Program-made: the position numbers and the translations under genes
Assembly: GCA_016861165.1 (NCBI GenBank)
Contig: BOKV01000007.1
Location: 84,828 to 148,827 of the forward strand
Direction of reading: 5' to 3'
From: Alphaproteobacteria bacterium
Lineage (GTDB): Bacteria; Pseudomonadota; Alphaproteobacteria; Rhizobiales; Rhizobiaceae
Length of the DNA stretch: 64,000 nucleotides
Shown: positions 44,257 through 52,956 of the stretch, piece by piece
Layout: each line of letters begins with the position of its first letter
Position numbering within the stretch: position 1 is the first letter of the stretch
Notes under the pieces: model-generated
Told to the model about the DNA's origin: nothing
Databases searched by the model: none
Seen by the model: the letters and a program-made list of their open reading frames with translations, nothing else

Positions 44257-45045
44257 ATGAGACTTGTCCGCTTCCCGTTCGCCTTGCTGGTGGTGGCCGC
44301 CAGTGCGGCCGCCGCCGGCGCCCAGTCGCGCTATTCGCCGCCGCCGGCCGCGGTCCTGTCGGCCGATCTCGCTTCGCCCTGGATCCTGCAGCTGCGCAAC
44401 CGGCCGTCGCCGGACGGCCGCTACGCCGTCGAGATCGCCCGGCCGCTGCCGCCCGCCCGAAGGGCGCTGCCGGCAAGCGCCTTCACGCCGTTGCAGGCCG
44501 ACCCGGTGCGGCGGGCCAACCCGCGCGCGGAGCCGGTATCGCTGCGCCGCCAGCCGGGCCCGGCCCGCCCGGCGCCGCGGCCCGGGTTCGACCCGAAATA
44601 CGAGATGCAGATTGTCGACTACGCCACGGCCGAACAGCCCGGCACCATCATCGTCGACACGGCGGCGCGCTTCCTCTACCTGGTCGAGGCGGACGGCAAG
44701 GCGCGCCGCTACGGCATCGGCGTCGGCCGCGAGGGCTTCGAATGGTCCGGCTCCCACCGCATCACCCGCAAGGCCGAGTGGCCGGGCTGGACGCCGCCCA
44801 AGGAGATGATCGCGCGCGAGGCGGCGCGCGGCAAGGCGCTGCCCGCCCACATGGAGGGCGGACCCGACAATCCGCTCGGCGCCCGTGCCCTGTATATCGG
44901 CGACACGCTCTACCGCATCCACGGCACCAACCAGCCCTGGTCGATCGGCCAGGCGGTATCGTCGGGCTGCATCCGCATGCGCAACGAGGACGTGATCGAC
45001 CTCTACGAGCGCGTGCGTGTCGGTTCCAGGGTCGTCGTTTCCTGA
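44257..45045 (+). CDS. L,D-transpeptidase (YkuD domain), paralogue 1
   Basis: Cell-wall cross-linking enzyme candidate of 262 residues that would act in the periplasm on peptidoglycan stem peptides. Signal peptide MRLVRFPFALLVVAASAAAAGAQ, then a Pro/Arg-rich linker, then the YkuD domain (about residues 120-262). Active-site motif [20 protein letters not shown] carries the catalytic His and Cys. ATG 44257 is preceded by AGGGTG; ATG 44239 would add six residues. It is followed by a paralogue at 45254. Alphaproteobacteria of this group rely on L,D-cross-links for polar growth. Confidence 0.9.
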   Translation: MRLVRFPFALLVVAASAAAAGAQSRYSPPPAAVLSADLASPWILQLRNRPSPDGRYAVEIARPLPPARRALPASAFTPLQADPVRRANPRAEPVSLRRQPGPARPAPRPGFDPKYEMQIVDYATAEQPGTIIVDTAARFLYLVEADGKARRYGIGVGREGFEWSGSHRITRKAEWPGWTPPKEMIAREAARGKALPAHMEGGPDNPLGARALYIGDTLYRIHGTNQPWSIGQAVSSGCIRMRNEDVIDLYERVRVGSRVVVS

Positions 45046-45253
45046 TTTTCGCCCGGCGGCGGCACGTCCGTCGTCCCGTGTGGTCGAAAATCAACAAGGT
45101 GCCGAAAAAAGACGGAACTTGGCGACATTGTGATCGCCCCCGCGACATTCGGCGGGTTGCATTCGGCGGGCGGCAAAAATACCGTTCATCCGACCTGCGG
45201 TATGGTCCGGCGCCAGCGCCGGGATGCCGCGCCTTGTTTTTCAGGAAGCGATC

Positions 45254-45946
45254 ATGATCAGCAGACGTTCATTGCTCAAGGGAATCGGCGCCGGGCTGGC
45301 GCTGGCCCCGCTCGCCGCCCCGGCCAGCGCCGAACTGGTCTACAATACCATGGAGCGGCGCTGGGAAGAGATCGACCCGATGCAGCGGCTCTACCAGCGC
45401 AAGAACCCGCCAGCCAAGTACCGGCGCCAGTCGGTGTTCGTCGCCACCAAGGAGGAGCCCGGCACGATCATCATCGATACCGACAGCAAATTCCTCTACT
45501 ACATCGTGTCGCCCAACCGGGCGATCCGCTACGGCATCGGCGTCGGCCGCGAGGGCTTTGGCTGGGGCGGCACGGTCAAGGTCGGCCGCAAGGAGGAATG
45601 GCCGACCTGGACACCGCCGCCGGAGATGCGTGCCCGCGAGGCGCGCGAGGGGCGCATCCTGCCGGCGAGCATGAAGGGCGGCGTCGACAACCCGCTCGGC
45701 GCCCGCGCCCTCTATCTGTTCCGCGGCGCCCAGGACACGCTCTACCGCATCCACGGCACCAACCAGCCCTGGTCGATCGGCCTCAACCTGTCGTCCGGCT
45801 GCTTCCGCATGCTCAACAAGGATGTCGAGGACCTCTACGCGCGCGCCGGCATCGGCACCAAGGTCATCGTGGTCGGCCCCGGCCAGAGCGCGTCGCGCCA
45901 CCTCAACACGCTCGACAACCCGCTGTCGCGCATCTTCGGCGGCTGA
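45254..45946 (+). CDS. L,D-transpeptidase (YkuD domain), paralogue 2
   Basis: YkuD-domain protein of 230 residues with active-site [20 protein letters not shown]. The N-terminus [20 protein letters not shown] has a twin Arg and hydrophobic core of a Tat signal, unlike the Sec signal of its neighbour. The catalytic domain is very similar to that of paralogue 1 ([36 protein letters not shown]), so the pair arose by duplication. Start ATG 45254 has AGGAAG upstream; a frame from 45224 is rejected since it would hide the signal. A strong terminator follows at 45974. The 208-base gap before it holds no other gene. Confidence 0.9.
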   Translation: MISRRSLLKGIGAGLALAPLAAPASAELVYNTMERRWEEIDPMQRLYQRKNPPAKYRRQSVFVATKEEPGTIIIDTDSKFLYYIVSPNRAIRYGIGVGREGFGWGGTVKVGRKEEWPTWTPPPEMRAREAREGRILPASMKGGVDNPLGARALYLFRGAQDTLYRIHGTNQPWSIGLNLSSGCFRMLNKDVEDLYARAGIGTKVIVVGPGQSASRHLNTLDNPLSRIFGG

Positions 45947-45973
45947 GCCGCCAGCCGGCCAACCTGCGGCTTC

Positions 45974-46004
45974 AGGGCCCGCCACGCCGGTGGCGGGCCC
46001 TTTC
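45974..46004. terminator. Bidirectional-type hairpin between convergent genes
   Basis: Perfect stem GGGCCCGCCAC / GTGGCGGGCCC (45975-45985 and 45990-46000) with a four-base loop and a short TTTC tail on the plus strand. It separates the L,D-transpeptidase (ends 45946) from convergent glcF (ends 46003). Confidence 0.75.
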
Positions 46005-47310
46005 ATTGCGGGCCGCCGCCACCGGTCATCGCGGGTGGCTTGCTGCCGCCATGGGCCCAGTTGAGCAGTTCGACCGTGTGGACGACCGGCACGCTCGCGT
46101 CGGCGCCGAGCTGGGTGATGCAGCCGATATTGCCGGTGGCAAGCAGGTCGGCCGAGAGCCGGGCGACGTTGGCGAGCTTGCGCGCCTTGAGCCGTGCGGC
46201 GATTCGCGGCTGCAGGATGTTGTAGGTACCGGCCGAGCCGCAGCACAAATGGCCTTCCGGCACGTCGAGCACGGTGAAGCCGGCCGCCGCCAGCAGGCGT
46301 TTCGGCTGCTCGCGGATGCGCTGGCCGTGCTGCATCGAGCAGGCCGAGTGGTAGGCGAGGCGCAGCCCGGCGCCGACGGCGGAATGCGGCGGGTCGAGCG
46401 CGTCCAGATATTCGGTGATGTCCTTCGTCAGGCCGGCCACGCGAGCCGCCTTGGCGGCATAGGCGGCGTCGAGCCGCAGCATGTGGCCGTAGTCCTTGAC
46501 CGTGGTGCCGCAGCCCGAGGCGGTGATGAGAATGGCGTCGAGGCCGCCGTCCTCGATCAGCCGCGTCCAGGCGTCGACATTGTTGCGGGCGGCGGCGAGC
46601 GCCTCGGCCTCGCGGCCCATGTGGTGGACGAGGGCGCCGCAGCAGCCCTCGCCCGGCGCCGCCACGACGGTGACGCCGAGGCGGGCGAGCAGTTCGCCCG
46701 CCGCCGCGTTGATCGAGGGCGCCAGCACGGCCTGGGCGCAGCCGGTCAGCATCGCCACCCGGCGGCCGCCCGCGACTGCAGCGGGGGCGGCCGCCGGCGC
46801 TGGTTTCGGCAGGCGTGCCGGCGCCAGCGCCAGCATCGCCGCCAGCGGCGCCAGGGCCGGCAGGCGGGCGAGGACCGGTTGCAGCGGCCGGGCGAGGCGG
46901 GCGGCGGCAAGCGCCAGGCGGAAACGGCCGGGACGGGGAAGCACGGTGGCGAGCAGGGCGCGCCACAGGCGGTCGGCAAGCGGGCGGCGCCACGTCTCCT
47001 CGATATGGGCGCGGGCGTGGTCGACCAGATGCATGTAGTCGACCCCGGACGGGCAGGTTGTCATGCAAGACAGGCAGGACAGGCAGCGGTCGATATGGGT
47101 GGCGGTGCGCGCGTCGGCCGGCCGTCCGCTCTCCAGCATGTCCTTGATGAGGTAGATGCGCCCGCGCGGCGAATCGAGCTCATCGCCCAGCGTCAGATAG
47201 GTCGGGCAGGTGGCGGTGCAGAAGCCGCAATGGACGCATTTGCGCAGTATCCTTTCCGAGAAGGCGACATGCGGGTCGGCGAGCTGGGCCAGGGTGAAGT
47301 TGGTCTGCAT
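46003..47310 (-). CDS. glcF: Glycolate oxidase iron-sulfur subunit GlcF
   Basis: Protein of 435 residues with two N-terminal 4Fe-4S motifs, CVHCGFCTATCP and CLSCLSCMTTCP, followed by two cysteine-rich CCG domains (GEGCCGALVHHM; GHLCCGSAGTYNILQP). It shuttles electrons from the GlcD flavin subunit to the quinone pool in glycolate-to-glyoxylate oxidation. A Pro/Ala-rich stretch around residues 150-185 separates the two parts. It is separated from glcE by a small membrane-protein gene, unusual for glcDEF. ATG 47310. Confidence 0.93.
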   Translation of the reverse strand: MQTNFTLAQLADPHVAFSERILRKCVHCGFCTATCPTYLTLGDELDSPRGRIYLIKDMLESGRPADARTATHIDRCLSCLSCMTTCPSGVDYMHLVDHARAHIEETWRRPLADRLWRALLATVLPRPGRFRLALAAARLARPLQPVLARLPALAPLAAMLALAPARLPKPAPAAAPAAVAGGRRVAMLTGCAQAVLAPSINAAAGELLARLGVTVVAAPGEGCCGALVHHMGREAEALAAARNNVDAWTRLIEDGGLDAILITASGCGTTVKDYGHMLRLDAAYAAKAARVAGLTKDITEYLDALDPPHSAVGAGLRLAYHSACSMQHGQRIREQPKRLLAAAGFTVLDVPEGHLCCGSAGTYNILQPRIAARLKARKLANVARLSADLLATGNIGCITQLGADASVPVVHTVELLNWAHGGSKPPAMTGGGGPQ

Positions 47311-47498
47311 GGCGGCTCAGACCCGCCCGATCAGCGCGGCCAATCGCTTCTGCGCGACCGGGCAGCGGCCGCGCAGGATCATGCGGTCGACCTCGGCAGC
47401 CGCGGGCAATGCAGGCCAGTTCGACCGCCGCCGCCCGATCGGCGACGGCGCCATCATCGGATCGATCGTCGGCGCCGCCCGCCGCGGCGGGTCGCGCC

Positions 47499-47879
47499 TC
47501 AGAGCATCCAGCTCTGCGGGTTGGCGATCGGCTCGCCGCGGCCGACCTTCTGCAGGCCGACGATGCAGCGCACGATCACCCAGACCGCCACCGCGATCAT
47601 CAGGAAGAAGCCGACCACCGCAATCATCAGGATCAGCGAGACGACGCTGCCGAGCACCGCGATCCAGAAGGTGCGGATCGCCCAGGTGTAGTGGGTGTCG
47701 ACCCAGGCTTCCGACTTGCCGCGATTCATGTACGCAAGCACGAGGCCGATGATGGTGGTGATGCCGACCAGGAAGCCGACCAGATAGAGGATGTAGATCA
47801 GTTGGACATTGGCCGGTCCCGGATCGAGCCAGCCTGTCGTGGTCTGCGGCGCCGCCGGTGGCATCTGTGCATCGCTCAT
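47499..47879 (-). CDS. DUF4870 family membrane protein
   Basis: Small protein of 126 residues with three hydrophobic segments (IYILYLVGFLVGITTIIGLV, FWIAVLGSVVSLILMIAVVG, FLMIAVAVWVIVRCIVGL) separated by a THYTWAIRTF loop, the DUF4870-type signature. Its function is unknown; it might tune the membrane complex or be unrelated. It lies between glcE and glcF in the same orientation. The 188 bases between it and glcF contain a short open frame (47317-47457) without recognisable features. Confidence 0.75.
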   Translation of the reverse strand: MSDAQMPPAAPQTTTGWLDPGPANVQLIYILYLVGFLVGITTIIGLVLAYMNRGKSEAWVDTHYTWAIRTFWIAVLGSVVSLILMIAVVGFFLMIAVAVWVIVRCIVGLQKVGRGEPIANPQSWML

Positions 47880-47930
47880 CGCAACTTCCCCCGTTGCTCA
47901 TTGCCTCGCCCTGTGACCAGCCTAGCATCA

Positions 47931-49115
47931 TCACGCGACCGCCGCCATGCGTCCCGGATTGAGTATCCCCGAAGGATCGAAGCGTCGGCGCAGGCCGTCG
48001 GCGAGCGCGGCGATGCCCGGCGCCTGCGGCTCGAACACCGCGACCGAGCGGCGCGTCGCCTGCCCGGCACGCACCAGCGTCGCATGGCCGCCAAAGCGGG
48101 CGAGCAGCCCGCGGATCGCCGCCGCGCCGCAATCGCCTTCCTCGGCGACCAGCAGCCAGACGAGCCCGCCGCCCCAGTCGTAGAGCGCCTGCGTGTCGGC
48201 GAGGCGGCGCCGCAGTTCGCCGACTAGCAGCGGCGCGTCCGTGGGTTTGACCGACAGCCGCCACACCGCGCCCGGGCGGCCGGCGAAGACCTCGACATCG
48301 CGCAGGCGCCGCCAGCCCGCCGCGACCGCCACTTGATCGGTGTCGACGGTAGCCTCGCCGAAGGCGGCGAGCAGCTCGCGCAGGCGCGCGGCCCTGTAAT
48401 CGACCGATGCCGCGAATCCCTCGATGCGCAGCAGGGTGAGCGGGCCGTCGCCGCCGCCGGCCAGATGGGCAGCACCCGAGACGCCGTAGGGCGAGGCAAG
48501 CGCCCGCGACAGCGCCGCCACGGCGCGCGCCTCGTCGAGGCCGGCAAGCGTCAGCGTGGCACTCATCTCGGGCCTGGGCAGCACCTTGAAGGCGATCTCG
48601 GTGACGACGCCGAGCGTGCCGAACGAGCCGCAGATCAGCTTGACCAGGTCGTAACCGGTGACGTTCTTCATCACCCGGCCGCCATTGGCGACGACGTCGC
48701 CGGCGCCGGAGACGAGGCGCACGCCGATGGCGCAGTCGCGGCAGGCGCCGGCCTGGACGCGGCGCGGGCCGGAAACACCCGTGGCGTAGGCGCCGCCGAT
48801 GGTCGGGGTTCCCCGCGAGCCGAGCAGCGCGCGATGGTCGGCCGGCTCGAACGGCAGATGCTGGCCTTCGGCGGCGAGCGCCGCCTCGACCTCGGCAAGC
48901 GGCGTGCCGGCGCGCACGACGATGGTCAGCGCGGCCGGCTCGTAGAGGGTAATGCCGGTCATCGCCGCCGTCGTGATGCGCGCCATGGCTTCGACCGGGT
49001 GGCCGAGGCCGAGCCGGGTGCGGCCGCCGGCGACCTCGACCGGCGTGCCCGTGGCGGCCAGGTGCCTGACAAGATCGGCGAGCTCGGTCTCGCCGGCAGG
49101 CGCGTGCACCTTCAT
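47931..49115 (-). CDS. glcE: Glycolate oxidase FAD-binding subunit GlcE
   Basis: Protein of 394 residues with an FAD-binding (PCMH-type) N-terminal domain (VEVAGGRTRLGLGHPVEAMA, LPFEPADHRALLGSRGTPTI, GGRVMKNVTGYDLVKLICG) and a shorter C-terminal part, as in GlcE. It pairs with GlcD in the membrane-associated glycolate oxidase. ATG 49115 overlaps glcD by four bases. Its C-terminus ends FDPSGILNPGRMAAVA, with the usual PxGILNPG. Confidence 0.93.
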   Translation of the reverse strand: MKVHAPAGETELADLVRHLAATGTPVEVAGGRTRLGLGHPVEAMARITTAAMTGITLYEPAALTIVVRAGTPLAEVEAALAAEGQHLPFEPADHRALLGSRGTPTIGGAYATGVSGPRRVQAGACRDCAIGVRLVSGAGDVVANGGRVMKNVTGYDLVKLICGSFGTLGVVTEIAFKVLPRPEMSATLTLAGLDEARAVAALSRALASPYGVSGAAHLAGGGDGPLTLLRIEGFAASVDYRAARLRELLAAFGEATVDTDQVAVAAGWRRLRDVEVFAGRPGAVWRLSVKPTDAPLLVGELRRRLADTQALYDWGGGLVWLLVAEEGDCGAAAIRGLLARFGGHATLVRAGQATRRSVAVFEPQAPGIAALADGLRRRFDPSGILNPGRMAAVA

Positions 49116-50596
49116 GGCGCGGCTTGCGGCGGGTGGTTGCGGGTGCGCCGGGCATGGCTGGCGGCGATCGGGAACACCTTGGCCGGATTGAGCAGCCAGT
49201 CGGGGTCGAACACGTCCTTGACCCGCATCTGGTATTCGAGATCGGCAGGCGAATACTGGTGGACCATCAGTTCGCGCTTCTCGATGCCGACGCCGTGCTC
49301 GCCGGTGAGGCAGCCGCCGACCTCGACGCACAACCTGAGTATGTCGGCGCCGAAGGCCTCGCACTTCTCCTGGTCGCCCGGCTTGTTGGCGTCGTAAAGG
49401 ATGAGCGGGTGCAGGTTGCCGTCGCCGGCGTGAAAGACATTGGCGACCTTCAGCCCGTATTCGGCCGACATCTCATCCACCCGGGCCAGCACGCCGGGCA
49501 GCCGCGAGGTCGGGATGACGCCATCCATGCACATATAGTCGGCGAGCTGGCCCATGGCGCCGAAGGCGGCCTTGCGGCCCTTCCAGATCAGGTCCGACTG
49601 CACGGCCGACCGGCTCTCGCGCACGATTTGGGGTTCGTGCCGGGCGGCGATCTCGCGGATGCGGGCAAGCTGTTCGTCGATCTCGGCGGGCGAGCCCTCG
49701 ACCTCGACGATGAGCAGGGCGGCGACATCGGTCGGATAGCCGGCATGAGCGAAGTTCTCGCAGGCGATGACGGCCGGCCGGTCCATGAATTCCATCGCCA
49801 CCGGCAGCACGCCCGACTTGACGATATCGGCTACGCAGGCTCCGGCGATGGCGTTGGAGGCAAAGCCCATGAGGATCGGGCGCGCCCCCTCCGGCTTCGG
49901 CAGGATGCGCAGCACGGCCTCGGTGACGACGCCGAACTGGCCTTCCGAGCCGCAGACGACGCCGATGAGATCGTAGCCGGCCGGATCGAGATGCGGGCCG
50001 CCGAGCTCGACGATGTCGCCGTTCATCAGCACCATCCTGACGCCGAGCAGGTTGTTGGTGGTGACGCCATATTTGAGGCAGTGGGCGCCGCCCGAATTCA
50101 TCGCCACATTGCCGGCGATGGCGCAGGCGAGTTGGCTCGACGGATCGGGCGCGTAGAAGAAGCCGTCGTCGGCGACCGCCTCCGACACCGCCAGGTTGGT
50201 GATGCCGGCCTCGACCCGGATGAAGCGGTTGGCGAGGTCGATTTCGAGCACGCGGTTGAGCCGCGACACGCCGACGACGACCGAATCGGCGGTTGGCAGG
50301 GCGCCGCCCGCAAGCGACGTGCCGGAGCCGCGCGGCACCACCGGCACGGCGAACCGCCGGCACGCCTTGAGAACCGCCGAAACCTGCTCGGTCGTGCGTG
50401 GCAGGACGACGGCGAGCGGCGGGCAGCGGTAGGCGGCGAGCGCGTCGCATTCATAGGCAAGCGTCTCCGCCGGCTGGGAGATGACGTTCTCGGCGCCGGC
50501 GGCCGCCTCCAGCGCGGCCACGATCTCGGCCCGCCGCGCGATCACGGTGGCGTCGGGACGGGGCATCTCGATCAGGGTCGCCGCCGCGGCGGGCAT
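49112..50596 (-). CDS. glcD: Glycolate oxidase FAD subunit GlcD
   Basis: FAD-linked oxidase of 494 residues that oxidises glycolate (and D-lactate-like acids) to glyoxylate. PCMH FAD domain: VVPRGSGTSLAGGALPT, GGAHCLKYGVTTNNLLG, VVCGSEGQFGVVTEAVL. C-terminal FAD-oxidase domain: NVFHAGDGNLHPLILYD and the HGVG-containing CLTGEHGVGIEKRELM with the active-site His. Shine-Dalgarno GGAGG precedes ATG 50596. An inverted repeat GGTAA-N7-TTACC lies 28-46 bases upstream. It heads the glcD-glcE-DUF4870-glcF transcription unit. Confidence 0.95.
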   Translation of the reverse strand: MPAAAATLIEMPRPDATVIARRAEIVAALEAAAGAENVISQPAETLAYECDALAAYRCPPLAVVLPRTTEQVSAVLKACRRFAVPVVPRGSGTSLAGGALPTADSVVVGVSRLNRVLEIDLANRFIRVEAGITNLAVSEAVADDGFFYAPDPSSQLACAIAGNVAMNSGGAHCLKYGVTTNNLLGVRMVLMNGDIVELGGPHLDPAGYDLIGVVCGSEGQFGVVTEAVLRILPKPEGARPILMGFASNAIAGACVADIVKSGVLPVAMEFMDRPAVIACENFAHAGYPTDVAALLIVEVEGSPAEIDEQLARIREIAARHEPQIVRESRSAVQSDLIWKGRKAAFGAMGQLADYMCMDGVIPTSRLPGVLARVDEMSAEYGLKVANVFHAGDGNLHPLILYDANKPGDQEKCEAFGADILRLCVEVGGCLTGEHGVGIEKRELMVHQYSPADLEYQMRVKDVFDPDWLLNPAKVFPIAASHARRTRNHPPQAAP

Positions 50597-50623
50597 GGTC
50601 AATCCTCCGATCTGACGGCGGAC

Positions 50624-50642
50624 AGGTAACAAGTATTTACCA
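50624..50642. promoter_or_regulatory. Candidate FCD-regulator operator before glcD
   Basis: AGGTAACAAGTATTTACCA contains GGTAA-N7-TTACC, placed 28-46 bases before the glcD start. It shares GGTAA and TTNACCA with the element at 52067-52085 before the GntR/FCD gene, so the same regulator may bind both. Confidence 0.5.
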
Positions 50643-50676
50643 CTTTCGCCGCCCGGCGGCAACGCGGGCCGACGGT

Positions 50677-51981
50677 TCAGCCGTCGTCGCGGTGGTGGCG
50701 CCGGATGCGGCGCACCGTCGACCAGACGGCAAGGACGGCGACGGGCACGAACAGGCCGGCGGCCATCTTCGGCGTCAGCGGCGGCGGCAGCCATGCCTGG
50801 CCGGCATCGGCCAGATAGTAGAACAGGCCGACGACGTAATAGGAGACGGCGGCGACCGACAGGCCCTCGACCGTCTGCTGCAGGCGCAACTGCAGGCGGG
50901 CGCGGCGGTTCATCTGGTCGAGCAGGGCGCGGTTCTGCTCCTCGATCTCGACTTCGACGCGGGTGCGCAGCAAATTGGCCGTGCGCGACAGCCGTTCCGA
51001 CAGCCGGTCGAGGCGCTGTTCGACCGATCGGCAGGTTCTGAGCGCCGGCGCTAGGCGCAGATCGAGAAAGCGGTGCAGGCGCTTGTGGCCGGGCAACCGC
51101 GCGGTGCCGAACATGGCGAGCCGCTCGGCCACGATGTCACCATAGGCGCGGGTGGCGCCGAAGCGGTACTGGCTGGCGACCGCCTCGGCTTCGAGTTCGC
51201 CGGCAAGTCGCGTGATGCTGGCGAGCAGGCTCTGCACGGCGCCGGCCTCGGCTTCGCGCATCTGGCGTGTCAGCCGGGCGAGCTCCGCCTCGATGACCGC
51301 CAGCCGGCCCGACAGCGAATGGGCCAGCGGCAGCCCGAGCAGGGCCAGCGTCCGGTAGGTTTCAAGATCGATCGCGGTCTTGGCGAAATAGCCGATGCGC
51401 GCCGGCGCCAGGCCGTGTTCAAGAATCAGGAACACGGTCATGCCGTCGCCATCCTGGCGGAAATCGGTGGCAACGAGCGACTGGCCGTCCTCCAGCACGG
51501 TGACGGCCAGGCTCTCCTGGTCGAAGCGATCCAGCAGGTGCAGGCTGCCGGGGGTGAGCCGCCGCACCTCGATGCGGGCGGCCGAGATCAGCATGCCGGG
51601 CGGCGAGAAGCCGTCGCCGAATGGATGACCGGCGACGGCGCCGCCGAAGCGCGCCGGCGCCGGGCCCTCCCAGCCGAAGGTGGTGAATTCCGAGTGGCTT
51701 TCCCAGCGCAGCCGGCCCCGGCCCCAGCCGATCTCGTGATAGCGGGCGCCGGCTGCCGGCGGGGTCGCGCCGCGCGCCCGGCTGAGTTCGCTCATGACGG
51801 CATGGCTCACCGTCGAACCGCCCTCGCTGGAGAAGGCGAGGTGGAGGATCACGCGGTTGCTGGCGATCGCCGGAAACGGCCGCGCATGGATCTCGGCGAG
51901 CGCGCCGGCGCGCAACGGATGCTCCGACAAGGCCGCCGGACTCCCGTCGCGCGGTCCCTTCGCAACCCGCCTTGCCGCCAT
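50677..51981 (-). CDS. DUF3422 family membrane protein
   Basis: Protein of 434 residues. The large N-terminal part has the DUF3422 pattern (LSEHPLRAGALAEIHARPF, YHEIGWGRGRLRWESHSEF, HLLDRFDQESLAVTVLEDGQ). Then come a predicted helical/coiled-coil region (Arg/Glu/Leu-rich, about residues 230-360) and two hydrophobic segments near the C-terminus (VAAVSYYVVGLFYYLADAG and AAGLFVPVAVLAVWSTV). That layout suggests a cytoplasmic domain anchored in the inner membrane. Function is unknown; no link to glycolate metabolism is seen beyond position. Start ATG 51981 has GGAGG upstream. Divergent from the GntR-family gene across 130 bases. Confidence 0.8.
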   Translation of the reverse strand: MAARRVAKGPRDGSPAALSEHPLRAGALAEIHARPFPAIASNRVILHLAFSSEGGSTVSHAVMSELSRARGATPPAAGARYHEIGWGRGRLRWESHSEFTTFGWEGPAPARFGGAVAGHPFGDGFSPPGMLISAARIEVRRLTPGSLHLLDRFDQESLAVTVLEDGQSLVATDFRQDGDGMTVFLILEHGLAPARIGYFAKTAIDLETYRTLALLGLPLAHSLSGRLAVIEAELARLTRQMREAEAGAVQSLLASITRLAGELEAEAVASQYRFGATRAYGDIVAERLAMFGTARLPGHKRLHRFLDLRLAPALRTCRSVEQRLDRLSERLSRTANLLRTRVEVEIEEQNRALLDQMNRRARLQLRLQQTVEGLSVAAVSYYVVGLFYYLADAGQAWLPPPLTPKMAAGLFVPVAVLAVWSTVRRIRRHHRDDG

Positions 51982-52061
51982 TCGCGCCTCCGATCCCAAC
52001 CGCAAATGGGCGCCATCCTGCACGGCGCCGCCGGTGGCGTTAACTGTGGCACAAGGCGTGT

Positions 52062-52086
52062 CGGTGGTAAACGAGCTTGACCACCT
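52062..52086. promoter_or_regulatory. Candidate operator before the FCD regulator gene
   Basis: GGTGGT (52063-52068) and ACCACC (52080-52085) form a perfect six-base inverted repeat around an 11-base spacer. The 19-base part TGGTAAACGAGCTTGACCA aligns with the site before glcD. It lies about 26 bases upstream of the regulator start and could mediate autoregulation and control of lutABC. Confidence 0.5.
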
Positions 52087-52111
52087 GCCGGGCCAAACGT
52101 AGATTTCGACC

Positions 52112-52927
52112 ATGCCCGCCGCACCGCCCATGTTCCGGCACATCCACCAGGCCAAGACCGCCGAGGCCGTCGCCCACCAGATCGAGGCGCTGATCCTGGA
52201 GGGCGTGCTCAAGGTCGGCGACCGGCTGCCGGCCGAGCGCGATCTCGCCCAGGAGACCGGCGTGTCGCGTCCGATCGTGCGCGAGGCGATCAAGGCGCTG
52301 GAAGCGTCCGGCCTGCTGGCGAGCCGCCACGGCGAAGGCACCTTCGTCGCCGACGTCATCGGCACCGTGTTCTCGCCGCAGATCAGCGCGCTGCTGGCGC
52401 GCCACCGCCAGGCCGGCCTCGACTATCTCGAATACCGCCGCGAGATCGAGGCGGTGGCGGCCCGCTTCGCCGCCGAAAGGGCCACACCGGCCGACCGGGC
52501 CATGCTGGAAGCGCTGGTGGCGCGCATGGGCGAAGCCTATGCCGGCGGCGACTTCGACGCGGAGGTACGCCTCGATGTCGAGTTCCACTCGGCCATCGGC
52601 GAGATGGCCCACAATCTGGTGCTGCTCCATACGCTCAGAGCCTGCTACCGCCTCCTTGCCGAGGGCGTGTTCCAGAACCGGGCGCGGCTCTACGGTGCCG
52701 TCGGCGCCCGGCGGGAGTTGTTCGAGCAGCACCGGGCGATCGCCGCGGCGGTGCTGGCCGGCGACGCGGCAGCGGCGGCGGCCGCCGCCCGGCGCCACAT
52801 CGACTACGTCATCGTGGCGACGCGCGATCTCGAGGCGTTCGAGGACCGCGAGCGCGTCTCGCAATTGCGGCTGGCGCGCCACGAGGCCCTTGCCTCGCGC
52901 CGGCCGATCGTGAAGAAGCGGGCGTGA
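52112..52927 (+). CDS. GntR/FCD family regulator (LldR/GlcC-like)
   Basis: Regulator of 271 residues. A winged HTH (VGDRLPAERDLAQETGVSRP, IVREAIKALEASGLL) is followed by an FCD ligand domain with metal-binding Asp/His positions (DVEFHSAIG, EQHRAIAA, RRHIDYV). FCD regulators sense hydroxy- or dicarboxylic acids; LldR senses L-lactate and GlcC glycolate. It is followed 29 bases downstream by lutABC on the same strand, and glcDEF lies to the left on the other strand. The two shared inverted repeats suggest that it controls both oxidation systems. ATG 52112. Confidence 0.88.
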   Translation: MPAAPPMFRHIHQAKTAEAVAHQIEALILEGVLKVGDRLPAERDLAQETGVSRPIVREAIKALEASGLLASRHGEGTFVADVIGTVFSPQISALLARHRQAGLDYLEYRREIEAVAARFAAERATPADRAMLEALVARMGEAYAGGDFDAEVRLDVEFHSAIGEMAHNLVLLHTLRACYRLLAEGVFQNRARLYGAVGARRELFEQHRAIAAAVLAGDAAAAAAAARRHIDYVIVATRDLEAFEDRERVSQLRLARHEALASRRPIVKKRA

Positions 52928-52956
52928 CCGCCGGCGGGGACTTATCAGGAGTGGGG

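Noticed and set aside
47317..47457. Small minus-strand open frame between the DUF4870 gene and glcF
   Set aside because: No Shine-Dalgarno and no recognisable family; 46 residues are too few to support from sequence alone.
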